This document shows, piece after piece, positions 63,989 to 64,000 of a stretch of 64,000 nt of DNA. Numbering within the stretch: position 1 is the stretch's first letter; every line of letters begins with the position of its first letter. Under the pieces are notes generated by a model that was not told where the DNA came from, ran no database searches, and saw nothing but the letters and a program-made list of their open reading frames with translations. Source of the DNA: Albula goreensis (Eukaryota > Chordata > Actinopteri > Albuliformes > Albulidae); NCBI GenBank assembly GCA_022829145.1, contig CM040744.1, positions 11,167,718 through 11,231,717 on the forward strand, written 5' to 3'. Made by a program: the position numbers and the translations under genes.

Positions 63989-64000
63989 GTCAGCTGATCC

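Overview
This window is vertebrate nuclear DNA, most likely from a ray-finned fish. The genes are split into many short exons with GT-AG introns, and CA/TG microsatellites are abundant. The gene set is the conserved vertebrate block SV2C - IQGAP2 - F2RL2 (human 5q13). The proteins differ from mammals mainly at the N-termini and in a few domains. The IQGAP2 introns are short compared with the several-hundred-kb human gene. The species cannot be fixed from the sequence alone.

Layout. (1) 1-9.2 kb, + strand: the last five coding exons of SV2C (1494-5901, C-terminal 281 residues), followed by a roughly 3.3-kb 3' UTR with an AATAAA at 9171. (2) 9.2-11.5 kb: a compact intergenic interval with a CA microsatellite and two divergent CTCF-like motifs, leading into the IQGAP2 promoter (CCAAT at 11121). 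(3) 11487-63988, + strand: the first 26 coding exons of IQGAP2. Reading phase is continuous across all 25 junctions, giving 1107 codons plus 2 nt. The encoded part runs from the calponin-homology domain through six IQGAP repeats, the WW domain and four IQ motifs to just before the GTPase-activating-protein-related domain; the gene continues past the window. (4) 53062-55069, - strand: a complete two-exon F2RL2 (protease-activated receptor 3) nested antisense in IQGAP2 intron 15, as in mammals.

Points of interest. This IQGAP2 carries an extra 84-residue repeat (exons 10-11) and an intact first IQ motif, both features of IQGAP1 that I recall as absent or degenerate in human IQGAP2. Intron 16 appears to use a GC donor. 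A 1.16-kb non-autonomous hAT-like element with 12-bp terminal inverted repeats and a 7-of-8-bp target duplication fills most of intron 17. A 19-bp perfect hairpin lies in intron 3 and a 40-bp minisatellite in intron 1. A small TATA/ORF/poly(A)-signal unit lies in the SV2C intron, and a possible alternative IQGAP2 first exon lies at about 34.1 kb.

Function. SV2C is a synaptic-vesicle membrane glycoprotein of the transporter superfamily. IQGAP2 is a cytoskeletal and Rho-GTPase scaffold. F2RL2 is a G-protein-coupled receptor activated by thrombin-type proteases. They are linked here by ancient synteny, not by a shared pathway. No CRISPR array, bacterial operon, viral genome or confident tRNA/rRNA gene was seen.
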